The notes below the pieces were generated by a model. That model was given only the letters and a program-made list of their open reading frames with translations, made no database searches and was not told the origin of the DNA. DNA of 59,158 nucleotides from Zopfochytrium polystomum. Lineage: Eukaryota > Chytridiomycota > Chytridiomycetes > Chytridiales > Chytridiaceae. A program made the position numbers and the translations under genes. This document shows positions 1-11,954 of this stretch, in pieces (positions within the stretch are counted from its first letter, which is position 1; every line of letters starts with the position of its first letter). The stretch covers positions 1 through 59,158 of the forward strand of contig JAIVFJ010000356.1 in assembly GCA_025765615.1 (NCBI GenBank). Direction: 5' to 3'.

Positions 1-2006
<2,006 letters not shown>

Positions 2007-2250
2007 GACTTGGGAGGGAGGACTTGTATCGAGAAACTGTGAATAAAACGGGGATTTTTATTAGTAACGGTCAGCTTGCGGAAAAAACTTCTGTTACACG
2101 TAAATTATCCACTTTAGTAAGCAGCCAAATTACATAGGGAGTTTCCTTCCTTGTGTTGTGAATTCAACAATCAGTTTCCTTCGTGAGATTGTTAAAGAAG
2201 GATAATTTTGATTAACTTTCCCAAGTTCTGGATCGCCCCCATCCACCCTT

Positions 2251-3143
2251 ATGCTACTTGCTACAACCGTAGTCGGCTGCTGCATTTTTGCCTCTTTCAG
2301 CGTACTGCACATGCTGTTCTTCGAGAGATGGACGGACTGGCTGTACTACGAAAAGAAGATTCTCAAACGGAGGCAGCCACTCGGAAAGGTGGATAAACAA
2401 GAGCGTCTTCTCTTCGAAAACTTTAGTTGAGTATTCGCTTCTGCTCTTTTGCTTTCTTTTGGCCGCCTTGGGTACACGAGCGGATATCTTACACCAGCCC
2501 AGTCGATACTGTCGTTCTTGCTTTCTTCCCTGTGCTCCTCCGCGCAAACGGAATCTTCACAAACACGACCGACTTCACCTTCAAGCCGCTCGACATCCTG
2601 GCATCTAATTTGATCGTCTACCTCTCGTTCGACACCGTTTACTACTTTGCCCACCGCATCCTCCACGAATCACCCTTTCTTTACCGCACCATTCACAAGC
2701 GCCACCATGACTCGCTCCCCGTCCACGTGTTCTTGACTGCTAAGGCCCATATCCTGGAAAACGTAATTGCCGTCTCCCCAGCCATGATCTTGTGGAATTT
2801 TATAACCATGACGTTCATCACGAAAGGGGTCTTCAACTTTTGGACGATCATGCTTCCAAATTTGACCATGATTATGGAGTTCAATACGGCGCACGCTGGG
2901 TATCTTGATCACTGGACCATGTACGTGGTGTCGCCGCTGCAGTGCATCAAGATTCTTCCGTTTGCGAGGCGAGTCGCGGCGGAGCACGAAAACCATCACT
3001 TGATGGTCACCAAGAACTACGCACCGATGTTCCGTCATTTCGATCTTCTTGGCGGAACGCACGAAGGTCCCGCTGTGGAAAAGTACCAGACTGCGGATGT
3101 CATTGAGCAAACGTTCAAGCCAAGGAAGGCAAAGTCAAACTAG
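2251..3143 (+). CDS. Sterol desaturase / fatty acid hydroxylase superfamily protein
   Basis: Di-iron membrane hydroxylase of the ERG3/ERG25/alkylglycerol-monooxygenase fold, probably in the ER membrane; the substrate cannot be told. The first exon from ATG 2251 encodes a hydrophobic segment then FFERWTDWLYYEKKILKRR. The main open frame runs from about 2427 to the TAG at 3143. Histidine clusters typical of the superfamily are visible: HRILH, then HKRHHD, and EHENHH near the C-terminus, with hydrophobic stretches between them. The join between the two segments (about 2425-2480) is unresolved: either a short intron or a one-base error. About 295 residues, a normal length for the family. Confidence 0.8.
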
Positions 3144-3578
3144 TAGTAGTGTGAATCATCTTCTTTCACTCCAAGGCCCCAATTTTTTTTTTCCCACTTT
3201 TTCGCTACTTGCTTCCTCATTTAATGAGACTCTCCTTTGACATCAAATCAGCTTGTTCATGAGTCTGTTTCACCCCGCCTCTTATTACGTTTGTTGCTTT
3301 TGCTGTTTTCTTCTTTGTTTTGGGACCTTGCCACTTTCTTCTTGCTGCGACTTTCTCTCTCTCTCTGCAAAAATGAATGAATCAAAAGGAGTGAGTCGAT
3401 GTCTTTCCTGGAGTCTCGTAGTCGTGCGGGGCGTTGTTACGACGCATCGCTTCGTTTGGACGGCCCGATGTTGGTGACAATGACTTGCGAACCCGTGCCA
3501 CTCTTCGGATACCCCAAACTGTGCTCAAGCCATTCTCTGGGATTATCTCCGCTAGTTCCAACCGCACTCAGAGCGAAA
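3144..3578. other. Intergenic, pyrimidine-rich
   Basis: Holds the 3' flank of the hydroxylase gene and the 5' flank of the WW-repeat gene. It has T- and CT-rich stretches (3187-3220, 3300-3365). I see no gene in it. Confidence 0.6.
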
Positions 3579-5043
3579 ATGTCGTCCGAACACCTACCCC
3601 CCTCCTTCGGAAAAGAGGCAGAGACCTCGATCGAGTCCACTACCAAGAGCCAGAGCAGCGATGAAGTCGGAACGGAGCGTGACGATCCTGCCACCAGTAT
3701 CAACGATCTGATTACTCCTCCTTTCACCATCCCCTCCCTCGATCGTCTCCACGATTTGCGACTTCCTCGAACCCCCTCAGCGGTTCGCCCTCGCCACACT
3801 GCACCAGCTCAAGACTGTACAAGCCGGAGCGCTGACTGCAGTCCTCTCGTCGGCAGCTGCGGCGGCGACGCAGACTACCTCGATGTCGGCTGGGACGAGC
3901 GCGTCCTCTGAACTGGCCGCCAACTGGTTTGCGAATACCGATCGCCTCGCCCTCGTCCGCGATCGCGGCGGAAACGCCGGTCGCCGATTCCTCACCGCCT
4001 CTCTGCGGCGCGCAGTATTCCTTGCAAGCTGCCGAGGCGACGTCGAAGCGCTTCGGTGGTGGGTGGGTGGCGGCGGAGAAAAAGCGGCCGATGTTGAGGA
4101 CGGGACGAACAAGGATTTCGGGTCTCCCGGTAGCCGGCTACATAGACTTGGAGGCTCTGTACCACGCCTGCATGAACGGACACGTGGAGGTCCTCCGGTG
4201 GTGGCGCGGGAGCTTCCCGGACGCGGCGGTTTTGGTGAATCTCGTGCGGTGGACGCGGCGAGCATGTTTGGCAGGGTCGACGTGCTCGAGTGGTGGAAGA
4301 CCATCGCGGTCGGTGGGGCGGATCCGAACGCTGCCGACGCCGGCGCGCACGATCCAGGTGAAAGCAGCTCTTCGCGGCCGTCACCTCGGTCCGCACCCCC
4401 ACCCCTGGCTTACTCGGCGTCCACAATGGACTCGCCCCTCACACCTGTTTCGGCCCTGCAGTGGTGGCGCGACAGCGAACTGCCACTCCGCTACACAGCG
4501 TCCGCGATGGACCACGCCAGCGGGTTCGGACAGCTCGAAAAGCTCGAGTGGTGGCGCGGCAGCGGGCTGGACCTGCGGTACTCGATCCTCTCGATGGACG
4601 GCGCGAGCTCCAACGGCCACGTCGCCGTCCTGCAGTGGTGGCTGGACAGCGGCCTGGAGCTCAAGTTCACGTACCGCAGCATCGACTGGGCCAGCAAGCG
4701 CGGGAACGTAGCGGTGCTGGAGTGGTGGAAGCAGAGCGGCCTCGAGTTTGCGTACACGCACAGCGCCGTCGACGGCGCGGCCGAGTCTGGGCGCACGAAC
4801 GTGCTCGACTGGTGGATTGGCAGTGGGTTCGATTTGAAGTACACGGCGCACGCGGTGGACAACGCGTCGCGTTGTGGGCGCCTGGATGTGCTTGAGTGGT
4901 GGCGTGAGAATGGGCTTGATTGGAAGTATACGGATAACGCGCTCTCGTGGGCGCGCCAGAATGGCCACAACGACGTTGTCGCCTGGTGGGACGAATTTAG
5001 CAATCCGCAACCCAAACCGAAGGAGGGCTTATCGCTGTCATAG
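3579..5043 (+). CDS. WW-repeat (ankyrin-like) protein 1
   Basis: Member of a family of tandem repeat proteins with a 29-residue unit of the form VLxWWxxSGLxLxYSxxAMDxAS. The N-terminal part has an F-box-like segment (IVSTICDFLEPPQRFALATL), then about ten Trp-Trp units to the C-terminus, ending WWDEFSNPQPKPKEG. The unit resembles ankyrin GHLEVVKLLLEAG helices shortened in the loop; a protein-binding scaffold is the natural inference. ATG 3579 is the first in frame with a Ser/Thr-rich N-terminus. Conserved coding moves between frames near 3709-3745, 4100-4135 and 4235-4245 (for example GHVEVLRWW sits in another frame), so three single-base errors or mutations are present. The downstream two-thirds is uninterrupted. 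Confidence 0.85.
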
Positions 5044-5156
5044 CTGTAACGTAACATTTATTTGCAATAATGTGTCCCGATTTGCGCCAAGTTATCTTAC
5101 GACATGAATGAGCCTCCTAACTTCTTCGATGTTTTACTCGAGTAACAAAAAAGTAA

Positions 5157-5378
5157 GTGAATAAGCGCAGCCTCGATTCGACCGATCCTGCTCCTCCACC
5201 CTTGTGCGCGGGTGGGGTGGAACGGCTGCGTGTTTGCGTTCGGCTGTGTTTGGACGCGGGGATGGACGAGGAGGAGTTGAGCGAAGCGATAGAGCGTGTG
5301 CGATCGGATCTTTCGTGGATGGAACATGCGCAGGAACTCTTCTCCGTTCGGCGGGAGTGGTGTCAGTTCGGGAGTTAG
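5157..5378 (+). CDS. Possible small acidic/helical ORF
   Basis: A short open frame ends LCLDAGMDEEELSEAIERV, followed by a Trp- and Glu-containing tail ending CQFGS and TAG at 5378. Its composition is protein-like, with charged amphipathic helix character. There is no ATG at the start; an ATG at 5104 could be joined only by an unusually short intron. I do not recognise a family. It could equally be chance coding potential between two repeat genes. Confidence 0.2.
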   Translation: MNKRSLDSTDPAPPPLCAGGVERLRVCVRLCLDAGMDEEELSEAIERVRSDLSWMEHAQELFSVRREWCQFGS

Positions 5379-5639
5379 GCTGGTAAACATCGTAAAAAAA
5401 AGGTCGAAGAGTCATGGTTGGGCATTGAGCACGCGACAATCTCTCAGCATGCTGTTGAAGTGCAAATTTGGCGACGAAGCTGACTCCTGCCCTCTGTTAC
5501 ATCCGCGTCGCACATCATCGACCCCAGCGATTGATGGGGACCAAAGGCCGGTCGCTGCGTGGAGCTCGCCACAGCCTCCGACCTGGCACCAGCACTCCTC
5601 TTGGCAGTAGGCAGCCTCTTCATTTTATTTTTTCTCTCT

Positions 5640-6411
5640 CGCACTTGTGGGAACATGACAACGTGGACTTTGTTCTCGTGGCTTGGTCGCTTGATCCGAG
5701 CTGACCTCGCCGTTGACTGCGACCGCCCAGCCGTGCTCTGCTTTGAGATTGGAGACGCCGGGTCGCGGATTCCATCTTTCACGCCTTCATCAACTACCAC
5801 CGCGTGACGCTTACGGAACTGACGCGACAGTCCTGTCGCCATCCTCAGGCAAACCATTCGCGATTGCTGCCGCCAACTTCTTCACCAGCCTCGTCGCAGA
5901 CAGCGACGACGTCCAATGCCAAAGTCAGACAGCACTCTCTTCGCAGGAGATGTTTGTGTTCGAGGGGCCAGATACCTCTTGTGTTTCGCCCCTCCCTGGA
6001 CGTCGCGCTGGGTCGCCACTGGTACCGTCCGCGCGGAATGATTGTTTTCATCGATGTTTCGTTCGAGTCGGTCGACGCCTTCTCCGCCGCCTCCCAGCTG
6101 CTCGATATTTTCGCACCCTTTCCCTCGCCGGCCTGCCTGCGGTCGTGGTCGCGACCAAAATTGAGCTTCCAAATTCGAATTTGAGCGGATTTCTCGACGC
6201 TTTTGCAGCGGCTGGCTGTGCTCGAGGCAACGCCTGGCCATGGTATCGGTCAGTCCGCGTGGCCGTCGGCTCGTTCGTGCCGGCCAGCAAAATCGAGATA
6301 ACGGCGCCGGCCCGCCCAGATCAGCGTTTTGAGTATGATGATTTCTGGTCTGTTGGAGATGGAGTGGGGTGGCTGCTAGAAGAATTCGAAAACGATGGGA
6401 AGGCTTCTTAG
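5640..6411 (+). CDS. Possible small-GTPase-like protein, frame-broken
   Basis: Conserved-looking peptides fall in several frames on the plus strand. These are a segment IFHAFINYHR, then ALGRHWYRPRGMIVFIDVS (resembling the switch II to beta-4 region of Rab proteins, where LxxxYYRGAxGxxLVYDVT is usual), then PAVVVATKIELPN (resembling the G4 NKxDL strand) and a C-terminal tail ending in TAG 6411. I cannot find a clear P-loop GxxxxGKS, and at least two frame changes are needed. It may be a divergent GTPase-like gene with sequencing errors, or a pseudogene. The start is not determined. The call is tentative. Confidence 0.35.
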
Positions 6412-6507
6412 CGCCATTCGACTAAAAGTATTCAGCGTCTCAAAAACATTTACCGGATATTTAAGTATTCAACATATCCCACCAACCTCAAACACAGTAA
6501 ATCATAA

Positions 6508-7695
6508 TCAAACATCGCTCTTTGACAGCAAACCGCTCGTTTCCCACCAGGTTTGAACACTTTTCGCCAGTTTTGACTCCACCAGAGACGCGTCATACTT
6601 GAGAACAAGTCCGCTCTCAAGCCACCAGTTGAGCACCACGATTTGCCGAGAACGGCTTGCGCTCTCCAAAGCAGACTTGTACTTGAGCTCCAAGCCACTG
6701 TCCTTCCACCATTGCAAAACGTTCAAATGTCCAGCCAGGCTTGCTTGATCCAAAGACCTTTCCGTGTATCTCAGCTCCAATCCTGAGTCGTTCCACCACT
6801 GCAGAACTGCCGTGCTGCCGCTGGCGCTGGCTTGGTCCATCGCGGTGGAGCTGTACCTGAGCTCAAGCCCGCTGTTTTTCCACCATTCCAACACTTTGAC
6901 GTCGCCGCAGCCAAAGACGCTGTTTACGTTCATGCAGTCGTCCGAGTATCTGAGTTCGAGCCCGCTGTTCCTCCACCAGTTCAGCACGTGAGTCAGCCCC
7001 CTAACGCTGGCGCCATCCATCGCCATACTGGAGTACTTCAAATCCAAGCCGCTGTCGCGCCACCACTGCAGAACGGCCACGTTCCCAGCCTCGCTTGCCG
7101 CGTTCATCGCATTCTCAGAGTACCGAAACTCCAAACCACTCTGCCTCCACCACCGCAGAATCGCCACCTCGCCGGCCGTACTAAACACGTCAAAGTCGGG
7201 CGGCGGGCACTTTACCTGCAGCCCGCTCTTCAACCACCAATCCAGCACCGAGAAGTGCTTGTTGCACGTCGCCCATTTCATCGCCGCCGCGCCGTACTCG
7301 AGCTCCACCGGCTGCGTCTTCCACCACTCCAAGACGCCGACGTGGCCGTTCTTGCTGGCGGCGACGATCGCCTCCTCGGAGCAGCTGAATTCCAGACCCG
7401 TGTCCTTCCACCACTGCAGCGCGGCGACGCTCCCGCCCGCGCTCGCTTCGATCATGACGCGATGCGGGGTGTGGGTTCCGACGATCTGGCCGTTCCGGTG
7501 CAGCAGCGACAGCAGCTCGACATTGTTGGTGCGGCTGGCGCGCGTGAAGATGTCGCCGACGAGGACGCAGAGAAAGGTGGCTTGGGTGCGCTCGAAGCGT
7601 AGCAAGGTCGCGACGCGGTATCGGTCCGTTGGTTCGTGGATGTAGCCGCAGATCACTGAGGCGATCTCGGAGTGAGCAAAGGTGGGCCACCGCAT
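6508..7695 (-). CDS. WW-repeat (ankyrin-like) protein 2, intact
   Basis: A single uninterrupted 395-residue reading frame and the cleanest member of the family here. Residues 1-50 contain the F-box-like segment EIASVICGYIHEPTDRYRVATLLRF. From about residue 90 there are eleven consecutive units with the pattern VLQWWRDSGLDLKYSSMAMD. Most units are exactly 29 residues (87 nt) apart, shorter than the 33 of canonical ankyrin repeats. A conserved Trp-Trp replaces the Leu-Leu of the second ankyrin helix. No signal peptide or membrane segment is visible, so a cytosolic or nuclear scaffold is inferred. The start lies 70 bp from the divergent LTV1 start. Confidence 0.92.
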   Translation of the reverse strand: MRWPTFAHSEIASVICGYIHEPTDRYRVATLLRFERTQATFLCVLVGDIFTRASRTNNVELLSLLHRNGQIVGTHTPHRVMIEASAGGSVAALQWWKDTGLEFSCSEEAIVAASKNGHVGVLEWWKTQPVELEYGAAAMKWATCNKHFSVLDWWLKSGLQVKCPPPDFDVFSTAGEVAILRWWRQSGLEFRYSENAMNAASEAGNVAVLQWWRDSGLDLKYSSMAMDGASVRGLTHVLNWWRNSGLELRYSDDCMNVNSVFGCGDVKVLEWWKNSGLELRYSSTAMDQASASGSTAVLQWWNDSGLELRYTERSLDQASLAGHLNVLQWWKDSGLELKYKSALESASRSRQIVVLNWWLESGLVLKYDASLVESKLAKSVQTWWETSGLLSKSDV

Positions 7696-7765
7696 GATCT
7701 TTGCCGGACAGGTGAATCAATTGCGCCGTGCTTTCTTTCTTACTTTCTTTTCGTGACAAGGCAGG
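7696..7765. promoter_or_regulatory. Short divergent promoter region
   Basis: Only 70 bp separate the start codons of WW-repeat gene 2 (minus) and LTV1 (plus). The interval has a pyrimidine-rich stretch CTTTCTTTCTTACTTTC just upstream of the LTV1 start. It presumably carries both core promoters; no TATA box is evident. Confidence 0.4.
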
Positions 7766-10314
7766 ATGGCTCCATCAGAGGCGACAACACCGGCCTCCGC
7801 TGCCGACACCGCCTCTCCCTCCATGACCCACACCACCGCAACCGCCGCGCCCTCTTGGAAACCTCGATCCGCCAAGCCGTCCCGACGGCGCTTCATCGAC
7901 CCCAAAAAGTCCGTCACCTTCCAAGTCGTCCACCGATCGCAGCGCGACCCAGCCCTCGCTGACCCCAACGCTTCCCGCCTCGTCTTGCGAGAGGTCCCGC
8001 ACAGCGGGAACCTCCAACGGGTAAGCACCCTGTGCCAAACGCACAACTTCAAACCCCGCACCCCGATCGCCTCAACAGCCTACTTTGATACTGAATGAAA
8101 ATGCCGGGGGTGGATCAATTTCCATATCGGGTTGCAGAAAAAGATCGTCCTCCCCACCGCCCAGGACACCGTCCCGGACCTCGACGTCATCGACCGGGGA
8201 GAGTACCTCTCCTCCGACTTTGGCGGCGAATACTATGACGACGACGAGGAAGAGGGCGGCAGCGAGTTTGACGATGCGCGCAGCTACAAGAGCGATCGGT
8301 CTCGCGGCACGATCGTGTCCAAGGTCGCGGCGAGCGTCGCAGCGAAGGAGGACCCGTCGATGTACGGGATCTACTTTGACGATCAGGAGAGCTACGATTA
8401 CATGAAGCATCTGAAGACGATTGGGGACGATCCGTCGGCGGTATTTGTGTCGGCGAGAGGAGCGAAGGAGGGGAGGACGGGGATCCACTTTAGGGTGAGA
8501 TTTTTTGTTGTTTTTCGATCGCGCTCTCTTGGTGTCGATTGACCGACGATTTGCGCTGCAGGAGGAGACGGCGAGCGTGGCCATGAGCACGTCGGGGCGG
8601 CGGAAAGTCCAGTTTGACCTCCCGAGCGAGTCGATGCCGTCACAGTTTGAGACTCGGGTGGGTTTTGCTGAACCAAGAGCCGACCGTCGACAGTGAGTGT
8701 TATTCCTGTGAGTTATGTTTTATGAGAGCTGAACTCTTTGATCCGTACACCTCGATAGTCTTGGATGTCGAACCGGAAATGCGCGAGGTTTTATACGCAC
8801 TGGACGATGAAGAGTACGTCGAAGACGACGTGGACGACTTTTTCGCCGCTCTTGATGCGGACGAGGTTCCGGAGGGGCTTAATCTGATACCGGAAGACAC
8901 GTTTGTGCCGAGAAGACCTGCTGATATGATGACGATGAATACGATGAGGACGCAGTGCCAGATGTGGACGAAGAGAGCGATGAAGAGGAACCAGAGTGGT
9001 TCAGGGAATACCGAAAGTGCGCTCTTCGTCTGCATTTGATCCCTTTTATTTCGCTGACCTGCGCGTGCATTACAGATTCAAGAAAAGCGGAAAGCAAAGG
9101 GACGATGACGCAGAGGAGGAAGAAGACGAACGGGACGGACGAAAAACGGCGATATCGGCTCTGTCGATGCCCTCATCGGCAATGGTCCGGACAAAGCAAC
9201 TGACGCTCCTGGACGACAAGTTTGACGAGCTGCTGAGGAAGGAGTACGATAATGACGACGATGACTCGCACGAAGAGAATTTGGACCCGTCAAACCCGAA
9301 CGCTCGCAAGACAATCGACCTGAACTCGTACGGCCGCCGTGGTTTCGGCTACGAAGACGACGGCGACCGAGAGAGCGTGGCCTCCTCCAAAGCGCAACCC
9401 TCCGTCGGCCGGAAACACCTCAACGCCGCCCTAGAAGCCTTCCTCACCGAAACCGAAGTCGTCGGCCGCAGCCGCCGCACCAAGATCATCCCGCGGCGGA
9501 TATCCGGCCACACGGGCATCGACGCGCTCCGCGGCGCGCTCACGGCGCCGCTGGAGCCGGGCGACGGCGACGCGGCGATCGTGAAGCAGCAGATCGCGCA
9601 GCGCGGCGAGGAGATGACGGCGGAGCTCGAGGCCGAGGTCGGCGGGGGCCGCGCTGGACGAGGAGCTGGAGCGCGAGGTCGCGGCGGAGGAGGAGGCGAG
9701 GGGCAGGGGCAAGGAGCGGTGGGATGTCGAGACGATCATGTCGACGTACTCGAATGTTTACAACCGGCCGAAGCTGATTGCGGCGGTCGAGCGGACGGCG
9801 CCGAAGATTCGGTTTGTGAAGGGGCGGCCGGTGGTTGTGGAGGCGCCGGCGGAGAAGGGCGATGTGGAGAGCGCCAAGCCTGGACAGAGGGATATCGGAG
9901 CTGAGGATGAGGATGGAGAGGAGGACGAATTCGATGAAGAGGAGGGCGCTGAGAGGGGTGAGTTACTGCATTTCCATTCCTCTGACTAGTTGCTTATATG
10001 TAACCCACTTCCACAGTCAACCTTGGTGCGGCAAGAAGTAAAAATGAAACGAAAGAAGAAAAGAAGGCTCGCAAGCAGGCAGTGAAGGAACAACGAAAGG
10101 TACTGACAAGTGGACCCGTTGTTTGCCCGGTCTTCTGTCTTATCAACTCACCATTTGCGGTGGCGTCCGTGTTTTCCTTGCCTTTTGTTTGTTTCCGCAG
10201 AGCCGGCGAAACGAAAAGAAGGAGCTGAAGGACGCGTTCAAGATGGAGTCCAAGACGCAAAAGAAGCTGATCATGGCCCACCCTCCCTCCCAGGAGAAGG
10301 TTGTTGCGCTCTGA
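7766..10314 (+). CDS. LTV1: LTV1-like 40S ribosome biogenesis factor
   Basis: Assembly and export factor of the small ribosomal subunit, nuclear and cytoplasmic. The N-terminal exon has the family motif KSVTFQVVHRSQRDP. Exon 2 (8138-8494) carries the acidic block and YDYMKHLKTIGDDP; later exons carry DPYTSIVLDVEPEMREVLYA. The segment YSNVYNRPKLI near 9740-9775 matches the conserved Ltv1 YSNxYNHPK element. The C-terminal basic tail contains KEQRK and SRRNEKKELKDAFKMESK, with stop at 10314. About seven exons; clear introns lie at 8021-8137, 8495-8561 and around 9960-10015 and 10100-10200. Frame changes near 8925 and 9640 in acidic or G-rich repeats look like base-count errors. Length and low-complexity acidic stretches fit the family. 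Confidence 0.88.
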
Positions 10315-10423
10315 GAGTGGGGCGCTACTCGTTCGCAACTCTCTTCTGTTGCGGAGCACTCACCAAGAAGCTTTTGCGGGCGGCTTCATTCTTTCCCGAT
10401 TCCTTTTCTCCTGGTCTTTCTTG

Positions 10424-10428
10424 TGCCT
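10424..10428. repeat. Target-site duplication, left copy (TGCCT)
   Basis: Five bases identical to those just after the 3' LTR at 15835-15839. Confidence 0.9.
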
Positions 10429-10722
10429 TGTGAGAGAACTTCACGTCATCCGCTTTGTCTTCCTTCCTTGTCGAACTCCGATGCTTCACTTCCCGCTCTG
10501 CATCGTTACCTTTGTCTCCCACTTTGTTACCTTCGTGTCATTCTCCGCTCCCTTACTTTCCGATGTATCACTCTCCGCTTCCCCTGTCCTTCATATCGGA
10601 TAACTCTCAACCATCGGACTTCTGGCAGTATAAAACCGCCCTTTTGCAGTACCAATAAAGAAGCGAACCTCAAAAGACCTTCCACTACGCTTAAAAGGAC
10701 CCTTCCTTCGAATTCCCTCACA
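10429..10722 (+). repeat. 5' LTR (294 bp)
   Basis: Begins TGTGAGAG and ends CCCTCACA, with a 6-bp terminal inverted repeat. It contains a TATA box TATAAAA at 10629-10635 and a polyadenylation signal AATAAA at 10654-10659. It matches the 3' LTR except for run-length differences in T, C, T and A runs. Confidence 0.95.
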
Positions 10723-10724
10723 TT

Positions 10725-10736
10725 TGGTAGCAGCGG
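10725..10736 (+). other. Primer binding site, initiator tRNA-Met type
   Basis: TGGTAGCAGCGG starts two bases after the 5' LTR. TGGT pairs with the ACCA of a tRNA 3' end and the following AGC fits the acceptor stem of eukaryotic initiator tRNA-Met. The exact tRNA cannot be confirmed without the genome's tRNA set. Confidence 0.6.
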
Positions 10737-10790
10737 ATAACGTCCCTCGTCCGCTTACCCCCTCGTTCACTCAACGCCGCCTTTTTCACC

Positions 10791-11954
10791 ATGGATTCAC
10801 CAACCGCTGATGACGACGAAAATTCCCTTTCACGTAACCTCGCCAACCTTATCCTGAACCTTGACGAGGATGCAGAGGAGCGCACCGAGCCTTCGGACGA
10901 CGAGAACACCACCCAGGCTCAACAAGCCGCCAACCCAGCCACCGCGACCACTCCCCGCAACTTCAAGATGCCAAGCGTCATGCCCCCTTCCTTTGATGGA
11001 TCGGTTCGACGTCTACCTGCCCACCAAGCCCAACAGCAAATCGAGGAATACCTTTACGCTTGTGAGCAACTCTGCAAGCTTCACGACTTTCGCGCTGACG
11101 GTTCCCCTGCCACCTACCGAGTTCACCACCGCTACGCCTTCTGGGTTTCAACACAACTCAAGGGAAACGCCCTCTCAGCATGGAAACAGTTGTCGCCACG
11201 CCGCCGCCAAAACATGCGTTGGACAACCTATTGCAAGTGGATTCGCCGCCAATTCAGCTCTTCTCTCGCCTACGACCAAGCAGTTGTTGCACTCGTCGGA
11301 TTGAAGCAGAACAAGTCCGCCGCCACATACTCGGCTGACTTCAACTCCATCCTTGGCTCCTTCGTCGGCCACGACCTCCCTGTACGAGCACAGTGCGCGT
11401 TCTACCGCAACGGTCTCAAAGCTCATATTCGCGAACGCCCCGAAATCGCATCCATGAACACCAGCCTCCGTGCTCTCCAGCTTGAAGCCGAACGAATTGA
11501 CGACCTCTCATGGCAGTCTCGCAGCGCCACTTTGCACGTTTCTTCACGGCTTGACTCCCGCTCCAACCGTCAACAAATCAATCGACAGCAGCAGCAACAG
11601 AACCAACCCACACCACGCCCACAGCGCTCCATGACCTTTGAGGAATTTGGTCGAGCTCACCGAGATAGCAGCTTTGGGCAACGAAAGCAATCCCGCTATG
11701 AGCTTGCAGAAGATGATCCTATGCTCGGCATGATGCAAGGAAACACTCAAAAACGTCAACCTCTCACGGACCGGGAACGCAGCGAGTACCGCACCCGTGG
11801 TTGGTGTACTTTCTGCCGCCGCAAGGACCACACTGTCGACAGTTGCACGCACCCAGACTCTCACAACTCTCGCAAGCGCCATGACAACCGTAACGGCAAC
11901 ATTCAAGTCGCCACCGCCACCGATAAAGGAAAGAGCGGTGAGCGACGCCAGTAA
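10791..11954 (+). CDS. gag: Retrotransposon Gag
   Basis: A 387-residue open frame with an acidic N-terminus, a capsid-like retrotrans_gag region around residues 75-240 (with ALSAWKQL and YSADFNSI) and a Gln/Arg-rich linker. A CX2CX4HX4C zinc knuckle, CTFCRRKDHTVDSC, lies near residues 340-355. Its TAA stop (11952-11954) is followed in the same frame by the protease coding sequence. Confidence 0.92.
   Translation: MDSPTADDDENSLSRNLANLILNLDEDAEERTEPSDDENTTQAQQAANPATATTPRNFKMPSVMPPSFDGSVRRLPAHQAQQQIEEYLYACEQLCKLHDFRADGSPATYRVHHRYAFWVSTQLKGNALSAWKQLSPRRRQNMRWTTYCKWIRRQFSSSLAYDQAVVALVGLKQNKSAATYSADFNSILGSFVGHDLPVRAQCAFYRNGLKAHIRERPEIASMNTSLRALQLEAERIDDLSWQSRSATLHVSSRLDSRSNRQQINRQQQQQNQPTPRPQRSMTFEEFGRAHRDSSFGQRKQSRYELAEDDPMLGMMQGNTQKRQPLTDRERSEYRTRGWCTFCRRKDHTVDSCTHPDSHNSRKRHDNRNGNIQVATATDKGKSGERRQ

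Noticed and set aside
6832..7602. Long plus-strand frame opposite WW-repeat gene 2
   Set aside because: It mirrors the 87-nt repeats of the true gene and has no independent features.
6508..7695. Regular 87-bp spaced repeats that could suggest a tandem-repeat or CRISPR-like array
   Set aside because: The repeats are degenerate at DNA level and encode in-frame protein units; spacers are not unique non-coding sequence.
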